64,000 nucleotides of DNA, taken from the NCBI GenBank assembly GCA_002238725.1, contig MPMX01000006.1, forward strand, positions 1 to 64,000, given 5' to 3'. Made by a program: the position numbers and the translations under genes. Position 1 is the stretch's first letter. The number at the start of each line of letters is the position of its first letter. This document shows positions 1 through 10,205 of the stretch, in pieces. Under the pieces are notes generated by a model, which saw only the letters and a list, made by a program, of their open reading frames with translations, made no database searches and was not told where the DNA came from. The DNA comes from Rhodospirillaceae bacterium bin65. Its GTDB lineage: Bacteria; Pseudomonadota; Alphaproteobacteria; Bin65.

Positions 1-1
1 C

Positions 2-51
2 TGTCAATCGGCATTCAAAGTTGACCCGGAATCGGCGTGCAATATTGACCC
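2..51. repeat. IS21 terminal repeat, istB-side end
   Basis: Two tandem copies of a 21-bp motif lie at 7-27 and 31-51, identical at 17 of 21 positions and 24 bp apart. The outer copy forms the terminal inverted repeat with the other end of the element. Confidence 0.85.
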
Positions 52-202
52 TTCTGGGGGCTGGATGGAGGTTGTCCCGGTAGTCCATAGGGGGGACCCG
101 CGCGGCTTCGCGTAGCGCTTTGCGCGACGCGGAGCGAAGCCGCGTGGGGGGTGCCTGTGGACCCACCGGGTCAACCGGGCCGCAGGCTCGCCCAGCGCCG
201 GG

Positions 203-931
203 TTACGAGCGGTGCTTGAAGCGCCAGCTCTCGTTGCCGGTCTCGACGATCTCGCAATGGTGGGTGAGGCGGTCGAGCAGGGCCGTGGTCATCTTGGGAT
301 CGCCAAAGACGGATGGCCATTCGCCGAAGGCGAGGTTGGTGGTGACGACGATCGAGGTGCGCTCGTAGAGCCGGCTCATGAGGTGGAACAACAGCTGGCC
401 GCCGGCCTGGGCGAAGGGCAGATAGCCGAGTTCGTCGAGGATGACGAAGTCGCGCCGGGTGAGCTGGTCGGCGGTGCGGCCCTGGCGTCCGGAGCGGTGC
501 TCGGCGTCGAGATGGTTGACCAGGTCGACAACATTGTAGCAGCGGCCGCGGGCGCCCTTGCGGATACAGGACCGGGCGACGGCGACGGCGAGATGGGTCT
601 TGCCGGTCCCGGTGCCGCCGACCAGCACGATGTTGCGCTTGCCCTCCAGGAAGCCGCCGCCGGCGAGATCGCGGATCAGGGGCTCGTTGACCGGCGAGGC
701 GGCGAAGTCGAAGTCGGCCAGCTCGTTGGCCGCCGGCAGCTTGGCGCTCGTCATCTGGTACTTGATCGAGCGCGCCGTCTTGTCGGCGATCTCGGCCTGG
801 AGCAGCGCGCCGATAATCTGCTGCACCGGATGGCGCCGCTTGAGGCCGTCGGCGAGGAGCTCGTCATAGGCGGCGCGCATGCCCGACAGCTTGAGCGTCG
901 TCATCATCGACAGCACGTCATGCCGCTCCAT
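203..931 (-). CDS. istB: IS21 helper ATPase IstB
   Basis: This is a 242-residue AAA+ ATPase related to DnaC that assists the IstA transposase by remodelling target DNA. A Walker A motif [11 protein letters not shown] lies near residue 107 and a Walker B region [11 protein letters not shown] near 165; the C-terminus carries a sensor-like DRLTHH segment. The start chosen (MERHDV, 931) gives the usual family length, and a longer upstream reading is only the shadow of istA. The start overlaps the istA stop by 14 bases, so translation is probably coupled. No disruption is visible, so the element looks functional. Confidence 0.95.
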   Translation of the reverse strand: MERHDVLSMMTTLKLSGMRAAYDELLADGLKRRHPVQQIIGALLQAEIADKTARSIKYQMTSAKLPAANELADFDFAASPVNEPLIRDLAGGGFLEGKRNIVLVGGTGTGKTHLAVAVARSCIRKGARGRCYNVVDLVNHLDAEHRSGRQGRTADQLTRRDFVILDELGYLPFAQAGGQLLFHLMSRLYERTSIVVTTNLAFGEWPSVFGDPKMTTALLDRLTHHCEIVETGNESWRFKHRS

Positions 932-2432
932 GGCCGGCCTCCCGCAGGCAGTCGTAGCGATGGCAGTCGGCAGTCGGCCGGCAGCGCAGCTGCAGGCTTT
1001 CCGGCGTCGGGATGTCCGGCACCGGCGCCGGCTGGCGCCACCGGGCGAGGATGTTGAGCACCACGTCGGCGCTGCATGCGCCGCTCTCGAGCGCCTCGGC
1101 GCAAGCCGCCTCGACCGCCTCCAGCCCGTCCTCCTGAACCGCCGCGAGAACCTTGACGAACTGCCGGTCGCCGTCGGCACGGCCGGCGACGCGGACCCGC
1201 AGACGGCCCAGCGCGGCGGGCAGATGCCAGTCCCTGAAGGGCGCGCCGTTGCGCAGCGCGCCCGGCTTTCTCTTCAGGATCGGCACATAGTGCCAGGGAT
1301 CGTAGACGACCTGGCCGCGCGCGAAGCTCCGGGGATGCTCGGCGACGATCTCGCCGTCCTGGCGGATGACGATCTTCTCGGCATAGGCGCGCACGTCGAC
1401 CGGCCGGCCGATGGCGCGGGCCGCCACGCTGTACTGGTTGTTGTCGAAGCGCACCAGGCAGGTCTTCGAGACCGCCGCCTCGGCGGCGTGGAAGCCGTCG
1501 AACGGACCGCGGTACGCCATCAGGAAAGGCTGTTCCTCCTCGAAGACCTGCCACACCGTCTTGCCCGGGATCGTCGGATGCGCCCGCCGTTTGGCGTCCC
1601 GGATACAGGCGTCCAGCAGCCACGCGTTGAGCTCGGCGTAGGACCGGCCCCGCGGCCGCGGCACGAACAGGCGGCTGCGCGCGTAGCCCACCTGGTTCTC
1701 GACCTGGCCCTTCTCCCATCCGGCTCCGGGGGTGCAGGCCACCGGCTCGACCAGATGGTGCGAACACATCTCCTGGAAGCGCCGGTTGTAGGCCCGCTCC
1801 TTGCCGACGAAGACCGTGCTCACCGCCGTCTTCATGTTGTCGTAGATGCCCCGCCGGCACACCCCGCCGAAGAACCCGAACCCCCGGTCGTGCGCCTCGA
1901 ACACCATCTCCTGGCCCTCGCGCGGGAACAGCTGGACCAGCAGCATCCGGCTGTGGCACAGCCGCATGTGCGCCGCCTTCACCTTGGTCGTGACGCCCGA
2001 CAGGATCGCGTATTCGTGGCTCCAGTCGAACTGGTAGGCCTCGCCCGGATCGAAGATCAGCGGCACATAGGCCTGTGTCGCCGGCTGCGCCTGGCGCCGG
2101 CGGCGCCAGTCCCGGGCATAGCGGCGCACCGCGTCGTAGCCGCCCTCATAGCCCAGCGCCGCCAGCTCTTCGTAAAGCCGCACGTAGGTCAGCCGGTCCC
2201 GGCGCTGCTTCTTCTCGTCCGCCTCCAGGCGCCGCTCCAGCTCACCGATCCAAAGACCCAGCTTCGGCCGCGGCTGAACCGTGCGGTCGTAGCCGAACGA
2301 CGTCTCGTCGCTCCGCACCGCCTTGCGGATCGTGTTCCGCGCAACCTTCAGATCCCGGACCAGCTTCCGGATCGGCGTGCCCTTGCCCAGATGTTCCCGA
2401 CGGATCCGTGCAATCGTCTCCACAACCAGCAT
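918..2432 (-). CDS. istA: IS21 transposase IstA
   Basis: This is a 504-residue DDE transposase of the IS21 family. The N-terminus is a helix-turn-helix DNA-binding region ([19 protein letters not shown] onward). The catalytic core (rve fold) starts with a first Asp in YQFDWSH near residue 135 and continues through YDNMK near 200 to [12 protein letters not shown] near 240, which supplies the catalytic Glu. A C-terminal Mu-type beta-barrel region follows. It is full length with no frameshift. The reading frame on the opposite strand is open throughout, which creates an artificial fusion with the downstream gene and should not be annotated. Confidence 0.95.
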   Translation of the reverse strand: MLVVETIARIRREHLGKGTPIRKLVRDLKVARNTIRKAVRSDETSFGYDRTVQPRPKLGLWIGELERRLEADEKKQRRDRLTYVRLYEELAALGYEGGYDAVRRYARDWRRRRQAQPATQAYVPLIFDPGEAYQFDWSHEYAILSGVTTKVKAAHMRLCHSRMLLVQLFPREGQEMVFEAHDRGFGFFGGVCRRGIYDNMKTAVSTVFVGKERAYNRRFQEMCSHHLVEPVACTPGAGWEKGQVENQVGYARSRLFVPRPRGRSYAELNAWLLDACIRDAKRRAHPTIPGKTVWQVFEEEQPFLMAYRGPFDGFHAAEAAVSKTCLVRFDNNQYSVAARAIGRPVDVRAYAEKIVIRQDGEIVAEHPRSFARGQVVYDPWHYVPILKRKPGALRNGAPFRDWHLPAALGRLRVRVAGRADGDRQFVKVLAAVQEDGLEAVEAACAEALESGACSADVVLNILARWRQPAPVPDIPTPESLQLRCRPTADCHRYDCLREAGHGAA

Positions 2433-2489
2433 CTCCCCCCACCTCGTACGTCCAAAAACGAGGTGCGTTCAAAAACCACGATATCCGGG

Positions 2490-2549
2490 GGGTCAATTTT
2501 GGACGCCGATCACCCCAGAAAGGGGGTCAATATTCCACGCCGAATGACA
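2490..2549. repeat. IS21 terminal repeat, istA-side end
   Basis: Inverted copies of the same 21-bp motif lie at 2490-2510 and 2524-2544, and the tip TGACA at 2545-2549 mirrors TGTCA at position 2. The tip also supplies an ATG at 2544 in frame with the interrupted downstream gene. Confidence 0.85.
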
Positions 2550-5500
2550 CCTACCGAAGTTACACTGCCTTTTGGCCTCCACATCAATGCCGATTGGCTA
2601 TTGAACATCTCGCGGGGCGATCTCCGGGAAATCGAGGACAATGCTTGGCAACGCGGTATCGTGGAGAGAGTTGCGAACTTGCTGGCAAGCTTCCTCGAAT
2701 GGTCCGCTGACACCTTGTCCGAGCCTCGCGCCGTCAAGGCTGCATTCAAGGTTCTGGCGCCGCCTTTATCTGAAACGGACGGCCTCGAAGCGCTCTTTGC
2801 CGACGAGCGCTGGATGTCGAGATTACGGGGTCAACTTGAGAATGCTGCAGTATTCCCCGTGTGGACCGACGACAGCGATACGCTGGATCGCGCTAAGCCG
2901 GGCGATATCCTCGTTCCGCCCGCGCCGCTCGGGGAGGCATTCAGGAAACAACCGGAGTTGCGGCCGAGCGCTCTCCTTAAAGGGTCCGTGCTCAGGAGTG
3001 ACCTGCTTGGCCTCGACGCTCTCAGGTTTCTTCGCCGAATTGGTCTATTCGCCGAAATGTCGCCGCAAGGTTTGGAGCACGCATGGGAAGGCGGCCTAGA
3101 GGATTGGTGGCGGACACTCCCCGGTGAGAAGGATAAACGCCGTCGCTTCCTTTTCCGCATATGGGCTGCGGTCGCCGAATTGACCTCCGAGAGCGAGTGG
3201 CTTGACATCGATCTTCCCTGCGTCCGCTCGGTCACCGGGCAATGGCTCATCGTGCAGGAAACGGCGTTTCTCAACGAGACGCTACCCGCCAAAAACGAAC
3301 CCGGTGGCCCGGAAACCCTCCAGCTCATGCTGCCGGTCATCCCGGACGCGAACCGGTTGGACAGAAGATGGATTGCCGCCCTTCGCCAACGGAAACGGGA
3401 AGATACCGAATACACGCTTCTATCAAAAGCATGGAATTGGATTGAAGGATATGCCCAAAGCATCGGCCTGCGGGAGATCGTTGAAGATGCAGTGAACGCT
3501 CTGTTGTCATCGTCGAATCCGGACCGGTCGGTACTCGTCCCGTTTGGGTACTGGGCGAAGCACCGTGGTCGCCCTAAACTGCTGACTCATGTGCTCGCGG
3601 AATCGAAGGGAGAATTGCTGGGTTTGCCGGTCGGCGATGCGCTCTTGGCCGATCCTTATATAGAGAGCGGCCAAAGCCGCCGGCTGTTGTTTCCAGAAAT
3701 CCCTGCAATCTCTGCGATCTACTTGAAAGGCGATCCAAAGAACAGTGGCGCTCACGAATGGCGCACGTTCTTTGAGAAGGCCGGTGCCAAGGGGATGCCC
3801 ACAGTCAATACCATTGAAGCCAAAGCGAGTCGATGGTATCGTGCGACGGTCGCCGAATTTTTAGGCCTCAAGATTGGTCCGAGTAACGAATCGAATAATG
3901 ATGGATACACTTTGTTGGACTTTGATATCGAGTTGGACGTTCCAGATCAAGATTCACCCCAAGATTACCGAAACGCATTCGCTAATTGGATTAACGATGG
4001 TTACGGCGTCCTAAAACACAAGGGTCGACGATTGTGTACCTTTCACTACTATAGTGAGCAAAGCATTAAGGGTAACTTCAAGAGCAAATGGGCGGCCAAG
4101 CTATCTGAGCGGGAATGGGTTCCGTGCATAGATGGTCAATTCCGGTGTCCGAAGGACTTGCTTCCTCGGGATGATCCGGCACGAGAAGACGCCCCTGTCG
4201 CGCGGCTGTCGTCCGATCTAGTATCTATGCTAGAGAACGAGGGCGTAGAATTTGGTACGGAGATTCCTGAAGCCACGTCGCTTCGCAAGCTGTCGGCGGT
4301 AGGCTCCCGACTCAATGCAGAGGCGCTTGCACGCCTACTTTCCGAATGCCGAGAACAGATAGAAACGGCTACGGATCGGGATATTTTCGGTCGAGCATTG
4401 CAAACGCTCACTGTGCCGTCGAGCGACGGACCACGTGTCACGCTCGACCGAATCGTTCAGAGGGCTGGAGGGCGCTCCCGCGGTGCGTTGGGAGGTTGGA
4501 TCGTTTCGCTCAATGGTATCGACGAAATACTGAGATTGGAATTGACTCGTTCCGATTTTCCTTTTGAGTTTCCGGAAACGACTACGGGCGACCAAGCGCT
4601 GAACTACATTCACGATATCTGGAGGCGGTCCCGTTCTACACCAGAAGGACTGGCGACCGAGGTTCGCGACGTTCTTCCAACTGCCTATACATACTGCTTG
4701 GAAGATTGCGCCGAAAACGCTTTGCTCTCTAAACGATGGAATGACGCTGTAACGGAGGCGTCGGTTTTCGCCGAACGGGAATGGGTCGTCTTGACCGAAG
4801 CGGACGATATCCGCTTCGACGATATTGAAGACCGGAGGTTTCTCCCAAGTGAGATGCAGGGGAGAACAGTCACGGGCGGACACCTCGGTAATTCCCGATC
4901 CGAACAGCTTCGCACCGTGAGAGCATTAGGACTGCCGCTCCTGTCGTCGTTCATTGAACTGAATTGGCGTCGAGGAGACCGGATTTCTACCAGTACCAGC
5001 GATTGGGATTTCAATTTCGATCTAATTTGCGAACTTCTCCGAAGAGTTCGGGAAAACATTCCCGGTCACGAAGATGGAAATAAAACCGAACTTGGTGTGA
5101 GGCCGGCTTTGGTGCGTGTCGAATGGCTCGCCGTCGATGTTCGCGTCGACAACGGTTCTATAGAACATGTTCCGGTGAACGCCCGAATACACGATGGCGC
5201 TCTCACTGTTGCTGGCCGTCCAGTCCAGTTTAGCGCCGAGGCAGCCAAGGAACTCTTGCGAGAATTTTCATTTGGGCAACGCGGCGAGCTTGCTGCCGAC
5301 CTTACCGGCATGTTGACCGCCATCGACGACGAACAGGATTTCGGCTTGGCTGCGGACAAGTTCCGGCGCTCCCATGCCCCCGAGTTCGAGTTGCCACGGC
5401 CGTTCCTATCCGCTCTGGATAATGGCGAGGCAGCCGGTTCGGGAGGCGGCGGATCGAGCCAAACCGCGGATGCAACAGAAATGATCACGGGACAGGAGGC

Positions 5501-6194
5501 GGGTGCAGGGCCGTCCGCGGATAGAACACTCACTCAATCCGCCGCTGAAATCGGCAGGCCTGATTTATCCGATGATGCCAATGCTCCGGCCGGTCAATCA
5601 TCGAAATCCGAGACCAAGGAGTCGCAAGTAACAGGAGGATCCTACACTAAGGATAGGTCTCTCGCCCGTCAGAATGCCCTTGCGGAGCAATTGAAGAGTG
5701 CGCTGAAAGGTGAGCTCGTTCCGGAGCGCGAAGAAGAAAGTGCAACTGAGGCGGAAGCCAACAATGGAGATTCCATAGGTCGCCTAGGGGATGAAGAATA
5801 TCGGAACGTCGCCGCGCAATATGAGAAGGAGGCCGGGCGCGAGCCACAGATTGGCGATCCCCATCAGTCGGGCTGGGACATTCGCAGCATCGATCCGAAT
5901 ACCGAGAGGGTTCGACTGATCGAAGTGAAAGGGAAGGGGTGCCCGTGGGACGAAGATGAAGTCGTGGAGCTAACTCGGGCGCAGATGCGCACGGCGTTTG
6001 AAGACGGAGACTTGTGGTATCTTTATGTCGTCGAGAGAACGGATGACGGCAGTTTCCGGGTGCTTCCTATTCAGAATCCGGCCAACCTTGCCGCCAAGTG
6101 GATTCTTCCCGGCAAATCTTGGCGCACGATAGCCGACGAACCCAAGCGGATTGCGGGTTCTCCGAATCGATCCAAAACGGATAGCGACAACTAG
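2550..6194 (+). pseudogene. C-terminal fragment of giant sacsin-like ATPase / DUF3883 protein, cut by IS21
   Basis: About 1,214 residues remain of a much larger protein. The segment starts at the IS21 end with LPFGLHINADWLLNISR, which resembles the region that follows the GHKL/HSP90-type ATPase domain in sacsin-like bacterial proteins; that ATPase domain should lie left of the window. A long helical middle part is followed by a low-complexity linker (about 5420-5780). The C-terminal DUF3883-type domain has GWDIRS followed by RLIEVKGKG, compatible with the D...ExK core of PD-(D/E)XK nucleases. Base composition is lower in G+C than the neighbours, which suggests transfer. The ATG inside the IS end (2544) has no ribosome-binding site, so expression of the fragment is doubtful. 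The function (nucleic-acid or defence related) is inferred from the family. Confidence 0.72.
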
Positions 6195-6310
6195 CTTCCC
6201 ACGATTGATCTTCGGGGTCGCGCAAGCCGTTACCGGCTAACGGCGAATGATGCTATAAAGCCGCCCAACTTCCGGCTCTCACCCGCGTTCCGCGCCCGTC
6301 GGGAGGCTGC

Positions 6311-7294
6311 ATGAACGTCACCGCCTATGCCGCATCGGTCGGCCACTCGGTCTGGTTCAGCCACGACCTGGGCGAGACGTGGAACCGCGCCTTCACACCG
6401 ACCGGCGGCATCTACAACGAATCCCGCGCCTGGTGCGTGGCGACCCACCCGGCGCGGCGCGGCGACGTGCTGGCGGGCACCGATCTCGGCGTCTACCGCT
6501 GGACCGTGGCGGGCGACCGCTGGGAGCATCTGCCGTCCCCGATGGACGGGCTGCACATTCTGCAGATCGGCCAGTCGCCCCACGACCCGGATGTCGTCTT
6601 CGCCGGCACGCGCCCGGCGCAGCTCTACCGCTCGGCCGATGGCGGGCGGACCTGGCGGCGCTGCGATGTCGGCAACAGCGTCGAATGCGAATTCATCAAC
6701 ACGCCGCGGGTGACGTCGATCCATTTCGACCCGCGCGATGCCGACACGATCTGGATCACCATCGAGATGGATGGCATCTTCGTCAGCCGCGACGGCGGCG
6801 AGAGCTGGGAGAAATGCATCGAGGGGCTGAAGAGCCCGGACACCCACAATCTCGTCTTCTTCGACGACGAATTGGGAGACGGCCGCACCATCCTGTGCTC
6901 GACCGAGGAAGGCCTGCACCGCAGCCGCGACGAGGGCCGGAGCTGGCAGTTTGTCGAGGTGCCGGATGCGCCCTGGCCCTATTTTCGCTGCATCGCGAAG
7001 CGCACGGACGATTCGGGCGTGGTGTTCCTTTCGGTCGGCGACAAGCCGTCCGGCGAACGGGGCATGCTGTTCCGCAGCCGCGACAGGGGCGAGACCTGGG
7101 CAGTCGTCGACCTGCCGGAGCCGCCGAACACGACGATCTGGTGGATCGCGACCAATCCGGCGGATCCGGACCTGATCTTCTTCTGTACCATCTTCGGCCA
7201 GATCTTCCGCTCGACCGACGGCGGCGAGAACTGGCTCAAATTGCGCCGGGAGCTGGGCGAGCTGCGCATGATCGCCTGGCAGCCGGCAGCGTAG
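6311..7294 (+). CDS. Asp-box (BNR) repeat beta-propeller protein
   Basis: This 327-residue protein is built from repeated sialidase-type Asp boxes of the form S-x-D-x-G-x-[ST]-W. Six are visible: SHDLGETW, SADGGRTW, SRDGGESW, SRDEGRSW, SRDRGETW and STDGGENW. The fold is therefore a six- or seven-bladed propeller, as in sialidases and the photosystem assembly factor YCF48. No catalytic sialidase residues or signal peptide are evident, so glycosidase activity should not be assumed. The ATG at 6311 follows GGGAGG at 6301. It heads a tight four-gene set (6311-9021) with hydrolase and RidA-like genes, so it may act on or bind the same substrate. No specific role can be assigned. Confidence 0.82.
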   Translation: MNVTAYAASVGHSVWFSHDLGETWNRAFTPTGGIYNESRAWCVATHPARRGDVLAGTDLGVYRWTVAGDRWEHLPSPMDGLHILQIGQSPHDPDVVFAGTRPAQLYRSADGGRTWRRCDVGNSVECEFINTPRVTSIHFDPRDADTIWITIEMDGIFVSRDGGESWEKCIEGLKSPDTHNLVFFDDELGDGRTILCSTEEGLHRSRDEGRSWQFVEVPDAPWPYFRCIAKRTDDSGVVFLSVGDKPSGERGMLFRSRDRGETWAVVDLPEPPNTTIWWIATNPADPDLIFFCTIFGQIFRSTDGGENWLKLRRELGELRMIAWQPAA

Positions 7295-7322
7295 AGACAA
7301 CTCGACCCCGGGGAGGGAAGCC

Positions 7323-8024
7323 ATGCCGCACAATCTTGAAATGCCGCAATACGTCATCGACCGCATCATGGCCAAGCGCGGCAAGCTGGAGGTGTTCGAC
7401 CGCTTCGATCCGGCCCGGACCGCGCTGGTCGTCATCGACATGCAGAATTTCTTCGTCGCCGAGGTCGAGACCGCGATCAGCATCGTGCCCAACATCAACC
7501 GGCTGGCCGATGTCGTGCGCGACCGAGGCGGGGTCGTCGCCTGGGTCCTGCTGACGGTGGCCGAGGAGATGGGCGGCGAGAGCCAGTGGCCGATCTATCA
7601 CGACCATTTCTTCACCGAGGCCAAGATGCACGCCCACAAGGACGGCCTGACCGAGGGCAGCGAGGGCCACGCGCTGTATCCCGACCTGGTCGTGAAGAAC
7701 GGCGACATTATCAGCCGCAAGAGCCGCTTCAGCGCCTTCATCCAGGGCGCGTCGGATCTGGACGGACAGCTCCGGGCGCGCGGCATCGAGAACCTGCTGG
7801 TCTGCGGCACGGCGACCAACATGTGCTGCGAATCGAGCGCGCGCGACGCCATGATGATCGGCTATCGCGCGGTCATGGTGCTCGACGGCAACGCGGCCCG
7901 TTTCGACGAGGACCATCTCGCCGGGCTGACCAGCTTCTGGCAGAGCTTCGGCGACGTGCGCACGACCGACGACGTGATCGACAATCTGCTGCACCCGCCC
8001 GCCGAGGCGCAGGCGGCGGAATAG
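7323..8024 (+). CDS. Isochorismatase-family cysteine hydrolase
   Basis: This 233-residue member of the isochorismatase-like hydrolases, which cleave amide, carbamoyl or vinyl-ether bonds, has the full catalytic triad: Asp39 in VVIDMQN, Lys133 in SRKSRFSAF and Cys168 in GTATNMCCESSARDA. The ATG at 7323 follows a GGGGAGGGA ribosome-binding site and lies 28 bases after the propeller gene. Its pairing with a RidA-like gene recalls RutB/RutC of pyrimidine breakdown and related amide-degradation clusters, but the substrate cannot be read from sequence. N-carbamoyl or ureido compounds are reasonable candidates by family. Confidence 0.9.
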   Translation: MPHNLEMPQYVIDRIMAKRGKLEVFDRFDPARTALVVIDMQNFFVAEVETAISIVPNINRLADVVRDRGGVVAWVLLTVAEEMGGESQWPIYHDHFFTEAKMHAHKDGLTEGSEGHALYPDLVVKNGDIISRKSRFSAFIQGASDLDGQLRARGIENLLVCGTATNMCCESSARDAMMIGYRAVMVLDGNAARFDEDHLAGLTSFWQSFGDVRTTDDVIDNLLHPPAEAQAAE

Positions 8025-8050
8025 CCGGCGGGCCGGGAAGGGGCGACGGC

Positions 8051-8428
8051 ATGAGCGACATCCTGCGCATTCCGGGCAACGTGCCGAGCCGCTGCTGGGG
8101 CTCGGCCTACAAGGGCGTCGTCTGGGCGCTCGGCATGTCCGACGATTTTTCGCTGGATTTCGAGGAACAGGCCAAGCGCGCCTTCGCGGCCCTCGACCGC
8201 GGCCTCGCCGCCGCCGGCACCGACAAGACCCGGCTGATCAACGTGCAGGTCTATCTCTACGATATCGGGCGCAAGGGCGCGTTCGACCGCTGGTGGGCCG
8301 ACTGGATCGGCGAGGATCCGCAGCACTGGCCGATGCGCTCCTGCGTCCAGGTCACCTTCGCCGGCAACAACAAGATCGAACTTATCGCCGTCGCCGCCCG
8401 GCCCGATCCGGACGAGAGCGGCGGCTAG
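8051..8428 (+). CDS. RidA family (YjgF/YER057c/UK114) protein
   Basis: This 125-residue RidA-fold protein belongs to a family whose archetype hydrolyses reactive enamine/imine intermediates to ketones and ammonia. The C-terminal signature is present: Arg96 in WPMRSCVQV and Glu110 in NNKIELIAV match the substrate-carboxylate Arg and water-positioning Glu of archetypal RidA. The ATG at 8051 lies 26 bases after the hydrolase stop, in the same transcription direction. In this context it probably detoxifies or processes the product of the upstream hydrolase, like RutC; that is inference. Confidence 0.88.
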   Translation: MSDILRIPGNVPSRCWGSAYKGVVWALGMSDDFSLDFEEQAKRAFAALDRGLAAAGTDKTRLINVQVYLYDIGRKGAFDRWWADWIGEDPQHWPMRSCVQVTFAGNNKIELIAVAARPDPDESGG

Positions 8429-8445
8429 CGCCGGCGACCGGGCGC

Positions 8446-9021
8446 ATGTCCAGCCACTTCGTCTACCGGCCCCACGTCCGCTCCGGCGGCAAGGTTTACA
8501 CGCCGGATCTGGTCATCGAACTGGCCTGGATTTCCTACGGCCAGGGCAAGGTCGTCGCGATCCCGGTCGACCGGCTGACGACGGCCGCCGCGATCCAGCA
8601 GCCCGGCGGCAGCCCGCACGGCATCGCGGCAATTGCCCTGGTCGCCGCCGGCGACGGGCCGCTGCTCACCGTCGCCTCCCTGCATTCGGCAAGTTTTTAC
8701 GCGCCGGCGCTCCTGGCCTGCGCCAAGCCGCTCAGCCGGCAGGCCTGGCGGCTCCGGGATGTCGCGCCGCATCTCAACCGGCTTCGGTTGCGCAGCTGGC
8801 ACCTGACCGGCGACGAGCGCCGCCCGTCGACGGAAGAACCTGCGAACCGCGTCGCTAACTTCGACGCTCTCGACGACCTGCCGCCCGAGCGTGTCCTGTT
8901 GTTCGCCGCCCGCCACGCAGGGCGGCCGCACGGCACGGCGGACGGCTTCGCCGTGGAACTGGAAGACCCGGTGCGCGGCGAGACGCTGAGCCTGAGCTAT
9001 ACCGCCGAAAATATCGAATAA
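8446..9021 (+). CDS. Hypothetical protein, last gene of the hydrolase/RidA set
   Basis: This 191-residue protein is not recognised. It starts MSSHFVYRPHVRSGGKVYTPDLVIELAW at an ATG 17 bases after the RidA-like stop, so it is likely co-transcribed. The sequence is mixed alpha/beta without signal peptide, membrane segment or known catalytic motif; a run IAAIALVAAGDGPLLTVASLH looks like a buried strand pair. Coding is supported by position and natural amino-acid composition, in contrast to the Arg/Gly-rich opposite strand. Confidence 0.65.
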   Translation: MSSHFVYRPHVRSGGKVYTPDLVIELAWISYGQGKVVAIPVDRLTTAAAIQQPGGSPHGIAAIALVAAGDGPLLTVASLHSASFYAPALLACAKPLSRQAWRLRDVAPHLNRLRLRSWHLTGDERRPSTEEPANRVANFDALDDLPPERVLLFAARHAGRPHGTADGFAVELEDPVRGETLSLSYTAENIE

Positions 9022-9045
9022 CACGGCGTAGGTTTGCGCGTCGGA

Positions 9046-10077
9046 CTACCGCCCGGTTCGCCGGAGCGGCGGAAATCGGCCCCGGCGCTCCCGCATCCGC
9101 CGCCGCGCTTCGTTCAGTGCCGCCCCCGCGCCCCAGCCGGTTTCGCCGGACCGCTCCAGCGCCTCCAGGATGGCGATCAGGTTGTCGTCGCGGATGCGCT
9201 CCAGCTCGCGGATCGAGAGTCCGGCGGCCTGCGCGTCGGACTGGCCCGCGATGGTGTCCATGAGCGTATCGTCCAGTTCCGGGACGTCGGTAAGCTTCGA
9301 CCACGGCCAGGCGAGGCAGGGGCCGAACTGTTCGAGGAAATGGCGCATCCCCGCTTCGCCGCCGGCCAGCCGGTAGGTCTGGAACACGCCCATCTGCGCC
9401 CAGCGCAGGCCGAAGCTGTAGCGCATGACGTCGTCGATCTCCTCGACCGTGGCGACGCCGTCACGGACCAGCCACAGCGCCTCGCGCCACAGGGCTTCCT
9501 GCAACCGGTCGCCGATAAAGGCGTCGATCTCCTTGCGCACGACGACCGGCTTCATGCCGAGCGAGGCATAGACTTCCGCGGCGTGTTCGACCGTTGCAGA
9601 GTCGGTGTCCTGCCCGGCGACGATCTCGACCAGGGGCAGCAGGTAGACCGGATTGAACGGATGGCCGACCAGCAGCCGGCCCGGATGTTCAAGGCCGCTT
9701 TGCATGTCGCTCGGCAACAGCCCCGAGGTGGACGAGGCGATGACGGTGCCGGCCGTTGCCGCTGCGTCGGTTTCAGCGAGGACGGCGCGCTTGAGATCGA
9801 GCCGTTCGGGCACGCTTTCCTGGACGAAGCCGGCACCGTCGACCGCGTCGGCGACGCTGCCTGCGAACCGCAGCGCGCCCGGCGCCGGCCGGTCGTCGCC
9901 GAACAGGCGGGCGAACGCGCGTTCGGCGTTTTCGAGCATGGCTTGCAACCTGCCTTCGGCGTTCGGGTCCGGATCGTGGATCGCGACGTCGATCCCGTTC
10001 AGGACGAACCGGGCGGCCCAGCCGCCGCCGATCACCCCGCCGCCGATGCAGGCGGCGCGTTCGATGCCGATTGTCAT
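9046..10077 (-). CDS. L-carnitine dehydrogenase-type 3-hydroxyacyl-CoA dehydrogenase family protein
   Basis: This 343-residue NAD-dependent dehydrogenase belongs to the 3-hydroxyacyl-CoA dehydrogenase superfamily. The Rossmann motif is GGGVIGGGWAARF (residues 10-22) with the acidic residue in IHDPDP following. The substrate region has ASSTSGLLPSDMQ and the family HPFNPVYLLPLVEIV. The size and the partner gene upstream (a DUF849/BKACE enzyme) fit L-carnitine dehydrogenase, which oxidises L-carnitine to 3-dehydrocarnitine. The start MTIGIE was chosen because the reading upstream of it runs into a dispersed repeat. Another 3-hydroxyacid substrate is possible. No fused thioesterase domain is present, unlike some carnitine dehydrogenases. 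Confidence 0.83.
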   Translation of the reverse strand: MTIGIERAACIGGGVIGGGWAARFVLNGIDVAIHDPDPNAEGRLQAMLENAERAFARLFGDDRPAPGALRFAGSVADAVDGAGFVQESVPERLDLKRAVLAETDAAATAGTVIASSTSGLLPSDMQSGLEHPGRLLVGHPFNPVYLLPLVEIVAGQDTDSATVEHAAEVYASLGMKPVVVRKEIDAFIGDRLQEALWREALWLVRDGVATVEEIDDVMRYSFGLRWAQMGVFQTYRLAGGEAGMRHFLEQFGPCLAWPWSKLTDVPELDDTLMDTIAGQSDAQAAGLSIRELERIRDDNLIAILEALERSGETGWGAGAALNEARRRMRERRGRFPPLRRTGR

Positions 10078-10205
10078 GGAACGCTCACTGTCGCGCCCGG
10101 CCCGGTTCTGGAGCTTGTCCATTTCAATTGAATTTGCCGACACGGCGGATTTACGGTCTTCGACGAGCTCAAGGCAGGCCCACCCTCTCCAAATTCCAAC
10201 GAAAT

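Larger units (their letters stand above)
2..2549 (-). mobile_element. IS21-family insertion sequence (complete)
   Basis: This is a complete element of about 2.55 kb with the IS21 layout, istA then istB in overlapping order on the minus strand. Its imperfect terminal inverted repeats begin TGTCA at both ends and match at 20 of 26 positions. Each end holds two copies of a sub-terminal motif of the form ATCGGCGTnCAAnATTGACC, as expected for IstA binding sites. The left end lies one base inside the window, so the target duplication cannot be checked; the base at position 1 is C and the right flank begins CCTAC. The element interrupts the reading frame that continues from 2550. Confidence 0.93.

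Noticed and set aside
879-2549. Continuous open frame that fuses the antisense strand of istA with the downstream giant protein
   Set aside because: It is antisense to the intact, well-recognised istA/istB genes; the open frame reflects high G+C. Only the part from 2550 has the character of a real protein.
6224-6245. Terminator after the DUF3883 fragment (GCCGTTA-CCGGC-TAACGGC)
   Set aside because: The stem is only seven pairs and no T run follows, so it could be chance.
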